64,000 nt of DNA, taken from NCBI GenBank assembly GCA_964249405.1, contig CAXUBX010000001.1, forward strand, positions 1 through 64,000, given 5' to 3'. The DNA is from CAXTPV01 sp964249405 (GTDB lineage: Bacteria > Pseudomonadota > Alphaproteobacteria > Acetobacterales > Acetobacteraceae). The notes below the pieces were generated by a model. The model made no database searches. It was not told where the DNA came from and saw nothing but the letters and a program-made list of their open reading frames with translations. Both the position numbers and the translations under genes were made by a program. Every line of letters starts with the position of its first letter. Within the stretch, counting starts at the first letter, position 1. Positions 25,096 to 33,063 of the stretch are shown here, piece by piece.

Positions 25096-25590
25096 TCAGC
25101 GTCCGCCCCGGCCCGGTGCCGCAAGCATCGAAACCGTCGCCGCGCCGGATTGCACGCCATGGATGCCGAGCATCAGAGCCACGTCCAGGGTCGGGCCGCG
25201 GAGGCGGTAGGCCTGCGACGAACCGAGCGGCGCATTTCCGACCGAGGCGACGTCGACGCCTCGCGCTTTCATGGCCGCCGCGAAATCCCCGAGCACGGCG
25301 CCACCGTCCACCGCCCCCCCCATCACGCCGCAGAGCCCGCTGTCGAGCGAGAGCAGCCACACGTCCGTCGCCGTCTCGAACACATGACCGGGGCGCGCGA
25401 GCATCGCGACCGGCGCCTCGTCCGGCACCGGCGGGATGCCGACGCGCGCCATCTCCGCACGAAGCCCGGCGGCGTCGCCGACGTGCGGCAGGCAGAACCG
25501 GTCGAACGCGCCGACGAGCTGTCCCGCGGTGTCGGAGGGCGCGGCTCCGCCAAGCATCGACGCCGCGACGAGGAGGCAACCCGGCCTCAG
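25096..25590 (-). CDS. Predicted exported protein of unknown function
   Basis: The frame between the ABC ATPase and radA encodes about 164 residues. Read from CTG 25590 the protein begins LRPGCLLVAASMLGGAAPSD, a short signal peptide; ATG 25557 would remove most of it. The CTG is in a CTGA overlap with the stop of the ATPase gene. The mature part has Cys residues near FDRFCLPHVGD and GLCGVMGGA, possibly a disulfide. No known domain is certain. Its place after an MlaE/MlaF pair suggests a periplasmic partner. Confidence 0.6.
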   Translation of the reverse strand: MRPGCLLVAASMLGGAAPSDTAGQLVGAFDRFCLPHVGDAAGLRAEMARVGIPPVPDEAPVAMLARPGHVFETATDVWLLSLDSGLCGVMGGAVDGGAVLGDFAAAMKARGVDVASVGNAPLGSSQAYRLRGPTLDVALMLGIHGVQSGAATVSMLAAPGRGGR

Positions 25591-26378
25591 CGCCGCAGCT
25601 CCATCGTGATCGGCCCCTCACTTCGCCCATGCGTGAACTGCTCGACCACGGCCACACCGCTCGACATCAGCTGCGCGCCGGCGCCCTCCCACGCGATGCG
25701 CCCCTTGTGCAGCATCGCCGCCCGGTCGGCGATCCGGACCGCGCTCGCCATGTCATGGGTGATCGCGATCGCGGTGGAGCCGAGACGCTTGACCAGGTCC
25801 ACGATCAACTCGTCGATCACCGCGCCCATGATCGGATCGAGCCCCGTGGTGGGCTCGTCGAAGAGCATGATGTCGGGGTCGGCCGCCACCGCTCGGGCGA
25901 GACCGACCCGCTTCTGCATGCCTCCGGAAAGCTCGGACGGCGACAGGTCGCCGACGCTCGGCGCGAGCCCGACGAGCCCGAGCAGCCGGTCGGCCTCGCG
26001 GCGCGCCTCGGGCCGCTTGAGCTTCCGTCCGCCCCGTTGTCCGGCGAGCAGCCCGAACGAGACGTTCTCCCAGACCGGCAGGCTGTCGAACAGCGCCGCG
26101 TTCTGAAACAGCATGCCGATGCGTGCCCGTCGCGTCGCCGCCTCTGGCGGTCCGAGCCGAAGCACGTCGACACCGTCGATCGCGATCTCGCCCTCATCCG
26201 GCTCGATCAGGCCGAGGATGCACTTCAGGAGCACGGATTTGCCCGAGCCCGACCCGCCGATCACGACCGTTGACGTTCCGGGCATCACGTCGAGATCGAC
26301 CCCTTCGAGCACGCACTTCGAGCCGAACGACTTGCGGAGCCCGCGAACCCGGATCTTGGGCGTGGCACTTCCGCTCAT
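25587..26378 (-). CDS. ABC transporter ATP-binding protein, MlaF-like
   Basis: A 263-residue ATPase with Walker A GGSGSGKSVLLKC, the signature LSGGMQKRVGLARA, Walker B IMLFDEPTTGLDP and the switch His in ITHDMA. The sequence after Walker B (IMGAVIDELIVDLVKRL) is characteristic of the MlaF/Ttg2A group, which powers phospholipid movement between the two membranes. The ATG lies 11 bases after the permease gene stop. No MlaD-type MCE gene is next to it. Confidence 0.88.
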   Translation of the reverse strand: MSGSATPKIRVRGLRKSFGSKCVLEGVDLDVMPGTSTVVIGGSGSGKSVLLKCILGLIEPDEGEIAIDGVDVLRLGPPEAATRRARIGMLFQNAALFDSLPVWENVSFGLLAGQRGGRKLKRPEARREADRLLGLVGLAPSVGDLSPSELSGGMQKRVGLARAVAADPDIMLFDEPTTGLDPIMGAVIDELIVDLVKRLGSTAIAITHDMASAVRIADRAAMLHKGRIAWEGAGAQLMSSGVAVVEQFTHGRSEGPITMELRR

Positions 26379-26389
26379 GTCAGCCCCTT

Positions 26390-27172
26390 TCACTTCGCGA
26401 AGAAGAGCTCGGTGAGCAGGTAGTCGAAGGCGAGAACGAGGATCGAGGACGCGACCACGGCCGCGGTGGTGGCGCCGCCCACCCCTTCCGCGCCTCCCCG
26501 GCTCCGATACCCGTGATAGCAGCCCATCAGGGCCACCACGAAGCCGAACACCGCCGCCTTCACCAGTCCGACCGTCACGTCCTCCGTCTTCATCGCTCCG
26601 AACGTCGCCACGAGGTAGGCGTGGGGGTCGAAGCCGAGCGTCGCCACCGCGACCGTGAACCCGCCGAGCACACCGAGGATGTCGGCAACCACCACGAGCA
26701 GCGGCAGCGCGAGGAGCCCCGCGAGCAGGCGAGGTGCGACCAGGAACTTGACCGGGTCGGTCGACAGCGTCCTCAATGCATCGATCTGGTCGGTCACGCG
26801 CATCGTGCCGATTTCGGCCGCCATCGCGGCGCCGACCCGCCCGGCCACCATCAGCCCGGCCAGCACAGGGCCGAGCTCGCGCACCACCGACAGCACCACG
26901 ATCCCGGCGATCGCCGATTGCGCGTCGAACCGTGCAAACCCCGTGTAGGACTGGAGCGCGATCACCGCTCCCGAGAACAGCGCCGTGAGGGCGACCACGG
27001 GCAGCGAGAAGAAGGCGAATTCCGCGAAGGCGAGGCCGAACGCGCGCGCGTAGAACGGTGGCCGGACGAGATGACCGAGCCCGGAGAGAGCGAACAGCGT
27101 GATCGCGCCCGCAATCCTGAGGCCGGCGATCGTGCCGCGCCCGAGCGACGCGACGGGAGCGAGCGTCACCAT
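26390..27172 (-). CDS. ABC transporter permease, MlaE-like
   Basis: A 260-residue inner-membrane permease of the MlaE family (about six helices). Diagnostic segments are FSGAVIALQSYTGFARF, SVVRELGPVLAGLMVAGRVGAAMAAEIGTMRVTDQIDALRTL and FGFVVALMGCYHGYRSRGGAEGVGGATTAAVV. This is the channel part of a lipid transporter that keeps the outer membrane asymmetric. It is the first gene of the minus-strand run and is divergent from the esterase gene. Confidence 0.9.
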   Translation of the reverse strand: MVTLAPVASLGRGTIAGLRIAGAITLFALSGLGHLVRPPFYARAFGLAFAEFAFFSLPVVALTALFSGAVIALQSYTGFARFDAQSAIAGIVVLSVVRELGPVLAGLMVAGRVGAAMAAEIGTMRVTDQIDALRTLSTDPVKFLVAPRLLAGLLALPLLVVVADILGVLGGFTVAVATLGFDPHAYLVATFGAMKTEDVTVGLVKAAVFGFVVALMGCYHGYRSRGGAEGVGGATTAAVVASSILVLAFDYLLTELFFAK

Positions 27173-27279
27173 CAGGGCTGCCGTTACCTTGGCGACGCGC
27201 CCCCGTCAAAAGCCCGGGCGCGGTCTTGACGCTCCGCACCATCCGGGCGCCGGATCAAGGGACGGCCAGGAGAAGCGCG

Positions 27280-28221
27280 ATGACGCTCGACCCGCAGATC
27301 AGTGCGTTCCTCGACGAGACGAGGCGGAACCCGCCCGCGCCGCCGCTCCAGGAGCTGCCGATCGAGGAGGCACGCCGGACCTTCGACCGGCTCCGCCTGA
27401 CGCTCGGAGGTCCGCCGGCCCCGGTCGGCGCCACCGAGGCGCTCGTCCTCCCTGGGCCCGATGGTGAGATCCGCGCCCGGCTCTACGTGCCGGAGGGAGA
27501 GGGCGATCGGCTGACGCCGGGGCTGATCTTCTTTCACGGCGGCGGCTGGGTGTTCGGCAATCTCGAGAGCCACGACGGCGTCTGCCGGGCGCTCTGCCGC
27601 GAGGCGCGGGTCCGGGTGCTCGCGGTCGACTACCGTCTGGCACCCGAGCACAGGTTTCCTGCCGCCGTCGAAGACGCGGTGGCCGCGACAGAGTGGGCGT
27701 CCTCCCATGCCGCGACGCTCGGGATCGATCCCGTCCGTCTCGCGGTCGGCGGGGACAGCGCGGGCGGCAACCTCGCCGCCGTGGTGGCACTCCATGCACG
27801 GGAGCACGGTCCGGCGCTCCGCTTCCAGCTGCTGATCTATCCCGCGACCGACACCAGGACAGACACCCGGTCCTACGAGGCGAACGCGACGGGCTATTCG
27901 CTGGAACGCGAGACCATGGTCTGGTTCTTCGACCAGGTCGCACCGGAGGCAGCCGACCGCGCGGACCCGCGCCTCGCACCGCTTCGGGCCGCCTCCCATG
28001 CCGGACTGCCGCCGGCCCTCGTGGTGACCGCCGGCTTCGATCCGCTGCGTGACGACGGCACCGCCTATGCGGAGGCGCTGCGGCGGGCCGGAACGCCCGT
28101 CACGCTCGCCGAGAATCCGGGTCTGATCCACGGCTTCGTCGGCCTCGGTGCGGTGTGCGATGCGGGGTCCGCCTCGCTGTCGGCGATCGCAAGCGCGCTC
28201 GGAGCGGCGATGCACGGATGA
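27280..28221 (+). CDS. Alpha/beta hydrolase, hormone-sensitive-lipase family esterase
   Basis: A 313-residue esterase. The oxyanion-hole motif HGGGWVFGNLESHD is near residue 86, the nucleophile elbow GDSAGGNLA carries the catalytic Ser near residue 165, the Asp is in GFDPLRDDG and the His in GLIHGFVGL. These place it in the hormone-sensitive-lipase (family IV) group acting on short acyl esters. The ATG follows CCAGGAGAAG. It stands alone, divergent from the mla-like genes and convergent with the flagellar DUF1217 gene. Confidence 0.9.
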   Translation: MTLDPQISAFLDETRRNPPAPPLQELPIEEARRTFDRLRLTLGGPPAPVGATEALVLPGPDGEIRARLYVPEGEGDRLTPGLIFFHGGGWVFGNLESHDGVCRALCREARVRVLAVDYRLAPEHRFPAAVEDAVAATEWASSHAATLGIDPVRLAVGGDSAGGNLAAVVALHAREHGPALRFQLLIYPATDTRTDTRSYEANATGYSLERETMVWFFDQVAPEAADRADPRLAPLRAASHAGLPPALVVTAGFDPLRDDGTAYAEALRRAGTPVTLAENPGLIHGFVGLGAVCDAGSASLSAIASALGAAMHG

Positions 28222-28277
28222 AGCGGAGGAGGTCCGGCCGGATCCAGGCCCGTCCGACGGCGCCGCGCGAGCGAGCT

Positions 28278-29078
28278 TCATACCGACAGCGACAAGCTCG
28301 CGCCGATGATGCTGAGCAGGCTGTCGGACGAGCTGCCGGTCTCGAACAGGTTCTCGAGCGTGAAGCTCGATGCCGTGGACGGCGGGTCGATCTGGGCCTC
28401 GACGAGGTACTGCTCGACATAACGCTGGATCGAGGATGTCGAGGAGAAGGCGTTCCAGTGGAGCTGGTTGGTGAGGATCTGCACCTGCTGGCTGTAGTCG
28501 AGCGAGCCGAAATCGTCGGGGTCGAGGCCGAGAACCTCTTCGACGACGCCGAGCTGCTTGGTGTCCGACATCAACGTGCTGAGGCTGGTGCCGTCGTTCG
28601 CGATCGTGCGGCTGAAATAGAGCGCGTCCCCGACCGCGGGTGATGAACTGCCCTGCTGCGTCTCGAACTGGTTCTCGACATAGAGATCGGCGATCGAGGA
28701 GACGCTGCTCGGGTTCGAGAACGGCGTCGATCCGGAGGACCAGCCGGACATCGCCTGGGCGAACTTGATCCAGGCCGCGTTGCCGCTCTGCGCCGCGAGC
28801 GAGCTGCTCGCGTTCGGTGACTGCGTGAGAAGATCCTTCACGACCGCCGTCTCTCCCGCCAGGCCGGAGAGTCCGTAGGCGCCGAGCACGACGGACAGCG
28901 AATCATAATCGGACAGAAGCTGCGACGCCGACGTCATCGTCGATGCGGTGCTGCTGAAATGTGCGAGCACCGTTTGCGTCGAGGCGCTGGCCTTCTCCGC
29001 CTCCGTCGCCGCCGCGAGCTCGTTCTTCTCGATGGCGAGATAGGAGGCGATGGGCGACAGACCGATCGTGCCGCTCAT
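28278..29078 (-). CDS. DUF1217 domain-containing flagellar-region protein
   Basis: A 266-residue protein rich in Ser, Ala and Gln with heptad-like helices. It shows the DUF1217 pattern: an N-terminal helix (SPIASYLAIEKNE), SASQLLSDYDSLSVVLGAYGL, a region around YFSRTIAND, and VEQYLVEAQ. DUF1217 proteins are found in alphaproteobacterial flagellar clusters and may be secreted structural or chaperone components. The role is not proven. The upstream region shares a 17-base element with the flagellin gene at the same distance. Confidence 0.75.
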   Translation of the reverse strand: MSGTIGLSPIASYLAIEKNELAAATEAEKASASTQTVLAHFSSTASTMTSASQLLSDYDSLSVVLGAYGLSGLAGETAVVKDLLTQSPNASSSLAAQSGNAAWIKFAQAMSGWSSGSTPFSNPSSVSSIADLYVENQFETQQGSSSPAVGDALYFSRTIANDGTSLSTLMSDTKQLGVVEEVLGLDPDDFGSLDYSQQVQILTNQLHWNAFSSTSSIQRYVEQYLVEAQIDPPSTASSFTLENLFETGSSSDSLLSIIGASLSLSV

Positions 29079-29123
29079 CGTCCGCTCCCTTCCCGCTGCT
29101 GCCGCGAGAACAGCATGGTCTCG

Positions 29124-29140
29124 CTTAACGACCGGTGAAT
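29124..29140 (-). promoter_or_regulatory. Shared element upstream of DUF1217 gene
   Basis: On the minus strand this reads ATTCACCGGTCGTTAAG. The flagellin gene has CTTCACCGCTCGTTAGG at 32414-32430. The core TTCACCG-N-TCGTTA is identical, and both end 45-46 bases before the start codon. The outer bases are partly dyad-symmetric (TTNAC...GTNA). It could be a flagellar promoter or an activator site. It also lies 63 bases before the divergent ATP-grasp gene. Confidence 0.55.
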
Positions 29141-29203
29141 GGGGACGGAGGCTGGACCGCGAAGGGCGTCAACGGGTCGTCAAGCCTTTCCGACGATCCT
29201 CGG

Positions 29204-30400
29204 ATGATGACCGATCCGACGGCTCCGACCCTGGCCCCAGCCGATCTTCGCCGGAGGCTGGAGGCGGCCTTGCACGATGGGGCGTTGCAGGGGCCGGCGC
29301 GCATCGAGGCGCATTACGCGCTCTGGGAAGCGTGCCAGGCCTGCGGCGACCGTGACGCGGCGCTCGCCTATCTCGACCTCGCGGTCCGTGCCGCCCCCCT
29401 TCGCACGCGCAGGCTCTCCGGCGCGCGCCCGCTGCGCTCGCTGCTGCGCCTCGCGGCTCCGGGGGATTTCCAGGCCAACCTGCCGATCGAGATGCTCCTC
29501 GACGGTTCGACCCTGCTCCACACGCTGTTCCTCGGCGATCCGGACGCGATCCTGTCCGACCCCGGGCCGTTCGCCTCCTCGCTGCGGTCGGTGGACAGCG
29601 TCCTCGTCGGCATCGCCGAGGATGGCCGGCATGAACGTCATCTCGCCGCCGCGGACGTGCTCGCGAAGCGGATCGGCCGGCCCGTCATCAACGACGGGGC
29701 ACGGATCGCCAGGCTCACGCGCGACGGTTCGGCCGAACTCCTCGCCGACACACCGGGCGCGATCGTGCCCCGCCCGCACCGCATGACGAGGACGTCGCTC
29801 GCGTCGGGCCTGCATCCGCCCTTTCCGTTCCTGCTCCGTCCGCTCGAATCCCATGCCGGACGGGCACTCGCCCTCATCCTGAGCGCATCGGACCTTCGGG
29901 ACTACCTGGCCGCAGCGGGTGCGAACCGGGCGGCGTTCTTCGCGACCCCTTTCGTCGAGACCAGGAGCGCCGACGGGCTCTACCGGAAATATCGCGTCGT
30001 CTTCGTCGCTGGCGAACCGTTCCCGGTTCACATGGCAGTGCACGACGGCTGGGGTGTCTGGTACTACAATGCGGGGATGGAGCGTCACCCCGGAAGGCGG
30101 GCCGAGGAGGCGCGCTTCCTCGCCGACATGGATGGCGCTTTAGGGGCCGTCGCCGCAGCCGCGCTCCGGGTGATCGGCGCCGTGGTCGGTCTCGATTATT
30201 TCGGTCTCGATTGCGGGCTCGCGCCCGACGGCCGGATCGTGGTGTTCGAAGTCGAGACCGGCATGATCGTGCATGACCGGGACCCGGTCGATGTCTTTCC
30301 CTACAAGAGGGAGGCGATCGGGCGCGTCCGCAGGGCGTTTGAGCGCCTGATCGATCGCGGCGCCTCCCCGCGCGACGCTACCGTCGACCGCTCGACCTGA
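29204..30400 (+). CDS. TPR plus ATP-grasp-like protein next to flagellin
   Basis: A 398-residue protein. Residues 25-70 look like one or two TPR-type helices (IEAHYALWEACQACGDRDAALAYLDLAVRAAP). The C-terminal 220 residues resemble an ATP-grasp ligase: FLLRPLESHAGRALALI for the first nucleotide-binding strand, YRKYRVVFVAGEPFPVHMAV, and GLDYFGLDCGLAPDGRIVVFEVETGM for the metal and ATP site. In known enzymes the last Asn/Glu pair binds Mg; here the segment reads FEVETG. Such proteins join a carboxylate to an amine. The substrate is unknown. It lies among flagellar genes and has a weak ribosome binding site, so the start could be the second Met. Confidence 0.65.
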   Translation: MMTDPTAPTLAPADLRRRLEAALHDGALQGPARIEAHYALWEACQACGDRDAALAYLDLAVRAAPLRTRRLSGARPLRSLLRLAAPGDFQANLPIEMLLDGSTLLHTLFLGDPDAILSDPGPFASSLRSVDSVLVGIAEDGRHERHLAAADVLAKRIGRPVINDGARIARLTRDGSAELLADTPGAIVPRPHRMTRTSLASGLHPPFPFLLRPLESHAGRALALILSASDLRDYLAAAGANRAAFFATPFVETRSADGLYRKYRVVFVAGEPFPVHMAVHDGWGVWYYNAGMERHPGRRAEEARFLADMDGALGAVAAAALRVIGAVVGLDYFGLDCGLAPDGRIVVFEVETGMIVHDRDPVDVFPYKREAIGRVRRAFERLIDRGASPRDATVDRST

Positions 30401-30409
30401 GCGATCGCA

Positions 30410-30808
30410 TCAGGCCATCGCCAGCAGCGGCTTCGGGGCGCGCTGTTCGGGATCTACGGTCGATGCGGCCCCGGACCGGGAGCCGAGGCCTTCGGCGATC
30501 CGCTCGTTGATCGTGATCAGCGGATCGAGGGGAAGATCGTGCAGCAATGCCTTCGTGCTGTAGTCGAGGGAGAACCGCGCGAGCGTCAGGCAGTCGCTCC
30601 GGAGGATGGCCGGCAGATGCGACCCCGTCCCGCTCAGCTCGCGGAACACGTAGGACCAGATCTCGTGATTGATGCCGAGCGCCTTGTTCCGGCCCGCGCG
30701 ATCGTCGGCCTCGCGCAGGCGGCGAGAGGCGAGCCTGAATACCAGCGCTTCCTGCTCGCGGATCGTGCTCGGGGCGCTCGACTGGGCATAGGCGACGAAG
30801 GGTTTCAT
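30410..30808 (-). CDS. flaF: Flagellar biosynthesis regulator FlaF
   Basis: A 132-residue protein with the FlaF opening (AYAQSSAPSTIREQEALVFRLASRRL), then NHEIWSYVFREL and LARFSLDYSTKALL. In Caulobacter and other alphaproteobacteria FlaF is needed for flagellin production and works against the translational repressor FlbT. No flbT gene is in this window. It follows flagellin on the same strand, as is usual. Confidence 0.85.
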   Translation of the reverse strand: MKPFVAYAQSSAPSTIREQEALVFRLASRRLREADDRAGRNKALGINHEIWSYVFRELSGTGSHLPAILRSDCLTLARFSLDYSTKALLHDLPLDPLITINERIAEGLGSRSGAASTVDPEQRAPKPLLAMA

Positions 30809-30852
30809 GGTGATCCCTGCCGGGCTTGTTCATGACGGGTGAGGATGACGGC

Positions 30853-30880
30853 TCCGGCCACCGCAGCAGCGATGGCCGGA
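30853..30880 (-). terminator. Possible terminator after flagellin
   Basis: Arms TCCGGCCA (30853-30860) and TGGCCGGA (30873-30880) are perfect complements with a 12-base loop, 12 bases past the flagellin stop and before flaF. There is no T-run, so it may attenuate or protect the 3' end rather than stop transcription fully. This would allow more flagellin than FlaF message. Confidence 0.45.
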
Positions 30881-30891
30881 AGACGCCACGA

Positions 30892-32367
30892 TCAACGGAA
30901 GAGCGAGAGCAGGGATTGTGGCTGCGAGTTCGCGATCGACAGCGCCTGGATGGCGAGCGACTGCTTCGTCTGCAGCGAGGTGAGCTGCGCGCTCTCGGCC
31001 GAGAGATCCGCATCCGTCATCGCGCCGACACCGGACGTCAGCGCGCTGCTGAGCGAGGTCACCGTGTTCTGCAGGCCGGTGATCTCGTTCGAGGACGATC
31101 CCAGCGAGGACGAGATCCTCTCGAGGCTGCTGACCGCCGCGCTGACCGCAAGGACGGCGTAGGTCGAACCGCTGTCCGCAGTGGTCGCGCCCCCGGTCGC
31201 GTTGGTGATCGAGGCACCGGTCGTCGAGAGATTGCCGCCCGCGATCGAAAGATTGCCGTTCGCATCCTCGGAGACGCCGAAACCCTGGTCCGAGACCGCG
31301 GTCGCGAGGGAGCTGACCAGCGACGAGTTCGTCGAGGCCGAAGTGTTCACGAGGACGACGTTCGCCTCCGCGGTCGTGTTGCCGTTCGAATCGGTGGCCT
31401 GCGAGACGGAATAGACCGTATTTCCGTCGCTCGTGGTGCTCGCGGTGATCACCGTGTTGCTCACGCCGGTTCCGCTCAGCGTGTAGACCGTGTCCCCGGC
31501 CGCGTCGGTCGACTTGGCGGTCGTGATGCCGGTGCCGGTGAAGGACAGCGCGCCGCCGGCGCCGATCGTCACCGCGGTGACGGCGTTCCCGGCGTAAGCC
31601 GACGACGCCGCCCCGATCGCCGACGCCAGCGCGGTCTGCGCCTGGGCCTTTCCGTTGCCGGTGTTCGGAGCCGCGCCGGTGCCACCGGAGTTCATGATGA
31701 AGCTGGTGGTCGTCGCGGGGTTCGCACCTGTTCCGTTGCCATCCGTGGCGGCGATGTTCTGCAGCGACAGGGTGGTCGCGCCCCCGCTCGCGGTCGCGAG
31801 TGTCCCGGTCGTCACCTGCAGCCCGACCTGATCGACCGAAAGCCCGCTCAGGCCGAGGCCGGCCGAGGTCGCGTTGTAGCCGGACTGGGTGTAGAGCGTG
31901 CCGGTCAGGTTCTCGACGACGCTCGCCGAGGTGGAGGTGACGCCGTCACCGGTCGCGCCGGCCAGAAGGTTGACGCCCTTGAAGGTGGCGGACTGCGCGT
32001 TCGCGTCGATCTGGGCGAGATCGGCCGTGATCGTCTGGTTCATCGTCGCGGGATCGAAGCCGCTCGTCTGGCCTTCGTTCAGGGTGCTTGCGAGATTGTT
32101 GAGCAGCGTCTGGCTGCTCGACGCCTGCGTCAGTGCCGTGCTGACGATCTGCGACGTCACCTGCATGCCGGTGCTGATGCCCGAGAGCGCCGAGATCTGC
32201 GAATTCATCGTCGATGCGATCGAGTAGATCGCCGGATCGTCGGCCGCCGTGTTGACCTTCTTGCCGGTCGAGACCTCGTTCTCGGCCGTGGTCAGTGCGC
32301 TGTTCGTCTGCCGCAGGCTCGCGAGCGCCTCGAGAGCCGCGTCGTTCGTGTTGATCGAGAAGGCCAC
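30892..32367 (-). CDS. Flagellin
   Basis: A 491-residue filament subunit. The conserved N-terminal D0/D1 region (about 1-140) begins FSINTNDAALEALASLRQTNSALTTAENEVSTGKKV and includes DDPAIYSIASTMNSQI. The C-terminal D1/D0 region (about 390-491) ends SLAIQALSIANSQPQSLLSLFR. Between lies a Thr/Ser/Gly/Asn-rich variable domain of about 250 residues, exposed on the filament. The start is GTG 32367 with a GGAG site 7 bases before it; no ATG fits. A putative promoter element shared with the DUF1217 gene lies 46 bases upstream. Fla-type gene naming is uncertain, so no symbol is given. Confidence 0.93.
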   Translation of the reverse strand: MAFSINTNDAALEALASLRQTNSALTTAENEVSTGKKVNTAADDPAIYSIASTMNSQISALSGISTGMQVTSQIVSTALTQASSSQTLLNNLASTLNEGQTSGFDPATMNQTITADLAQIDANAQSATFKGVNLLAGATGDGVTSTSASVVENLTGTLYTQSGYNATSAGLGLSGLSVDQVGLQVTTGTLATASGGATTLSLQNIAATDGNGTGANPATTTSFIMNSGGTGAAPNTGNGKAQAQTALASAIGAASSAYAGNAVTAVTIGAGGALSFTGTGITTAKSTDAAGDTVYTLSGTGVSNTVITASTTSDGNTVYSVSQATDSNGNTTAEANVVLVNTSASTNSSLVSSLATAVSDQGFGVSEDANGNLSIAGGNLSTTGASITNATGGATTADSGSTYAVLAVSAAVSSLERISSSLGSSSNEITGLQNTVTSLSSALTSGVGAMTDADLSAESAQLTSLQTKQSLAIQALSIANSQPQSLLSLFR

Positions 32368-32413
32368 AGGTTTTCTCCGGGTTGGTTCGGAGACGGCATT
32401 AGGCGCGGCCTCT

Positions 32414-32430
32414 CCTAACGAGCGGTGAAG
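32414..32430 (-). promoter_or_regulatory. Shared element upstream of flagellin gene
   Basis: Reads CTTCACCGCTCGTTAGG on the minus strand; see the copy at 29124-29140. It ends 46 bases before the flagellin GTG, the same distance as the other copy from its gene. An A-rich tract (CAAAAAATCC) lies 14 bases further upstream and could be part of a -35 region. Confidence 0.55.
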
Positions 32431-32736
32431 GCAACCGGATTTTTTGCGACGCTTCGACCGGTGTCCGAGCACGGCGTTCTCGCGGCCCGTCAGCCGGCGT
32501 GGATCCGCTCGAGCAGACCGGGGGTGGTGGCCAAGCTGGGCGTCGAGCGGAACAGCGTGATCAGCAACCGCGGTTACACGGTTGCGGCCTCGCTCTCGCC
32601 GGCATCGCCCGCGCGGGCCTTCCGGGGAACTGGGGTGCCGCGCCGTTGACGAACATCCTGTCGCCATGCGCGAGACGGACACGAGGGGCGACCATCACGA
32701 GCTCCGTTTTCGGATCCCGTGATGATCGGGCAGCAC
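32431..32736. other. Intergenic stretch between flagellin and the muramidase operon
   Basis: About 300 bases with no gene I can support. Frames on both strands are open for 60-200 codons but are low-complexity, Arg-rich and lack ribosome binding sites. The half next to flagellin carries its presumed promoter; the other half is the 3' region of the holin-like gene. Confidence 0.5.
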
Positions 32737-32750
32737 CCGTTTCGAAACGG
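32737..32750 (-). terminator. 14-bp perfect palindrome after the holin-like gene
   Basis: CCGTTTCGAAACGG is an exact palindrome starting 7 bases past the stop of the last gene of the minus-strand operon. As RNA it can fold into a five-pair hairpin with a UCGA loop. No T-run follows, so it may be a weak terminator or a protein site; GTTAAC lies next to it. Confidence 0.35.
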
Positions 32751-32757
32751 TTAACGT

Positions 32758-33063
32758 TCAGATCTTCGTGGCGACCGTCGCCACCAGCGCTTCCGCGTCC
32801 GCGATCGCCGCCTGGATCGCGGTCGGATCCTTCGAGGCGAACGCCGCGAGCACGTCTCGGAGCGTGCGGACCGCGAGCGCCGAAGCCGCGGTGTTGTCCG
32901 GCAGCGCCATCGCGACGGCCGAACCGAGGGCGAGCGGCAGCTCGACCCGCCAGGACGCGCTTGCGGTCGCGGCTACGACGGCGTCCCCGAGCAGGGTCGC
33001 GAGCCCCGCAATCGTGGTCGGCTGCCGCGCCCAGGCGAGAATGCCGCTCCGCGTGATCGTCAT
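32758..33063 (-). CDS. Small holin-like protein
   Basis: A 101-residue protein. After a short polar start (TRSGILAWARQP) it has a weakly hydrophobic helical stretch (TTIAGLATLLGDAVVAATA), then a second one (LPLALGSAVAMALPDNTA) and an Ala-rich C-terminal helix (AIQAAIADAEALVATV). Small size, two possible membrane segments and position in an operon with a muramidase fit a holin or a small membrane partner. The ATG overlaps the protease stop by four bases. The function is inferred from context; no family is certain. Confidence 0.5.
   Translation of the reverse strand: MTITRSGILAWARQPTTIAGLATLLGDAVVAATASASWRVELPLALGSAVAMALPDNTAASALAVRTLRDVLAAFASKDPTAIQAAIADAEALVATVATKI

Noticed and set aside
32425..32700. 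Small frames on both strands between flagellin and the holin-like gene
   Set aside because: No ribosome binding sites, biased composition, and mutual overlap in several frames.
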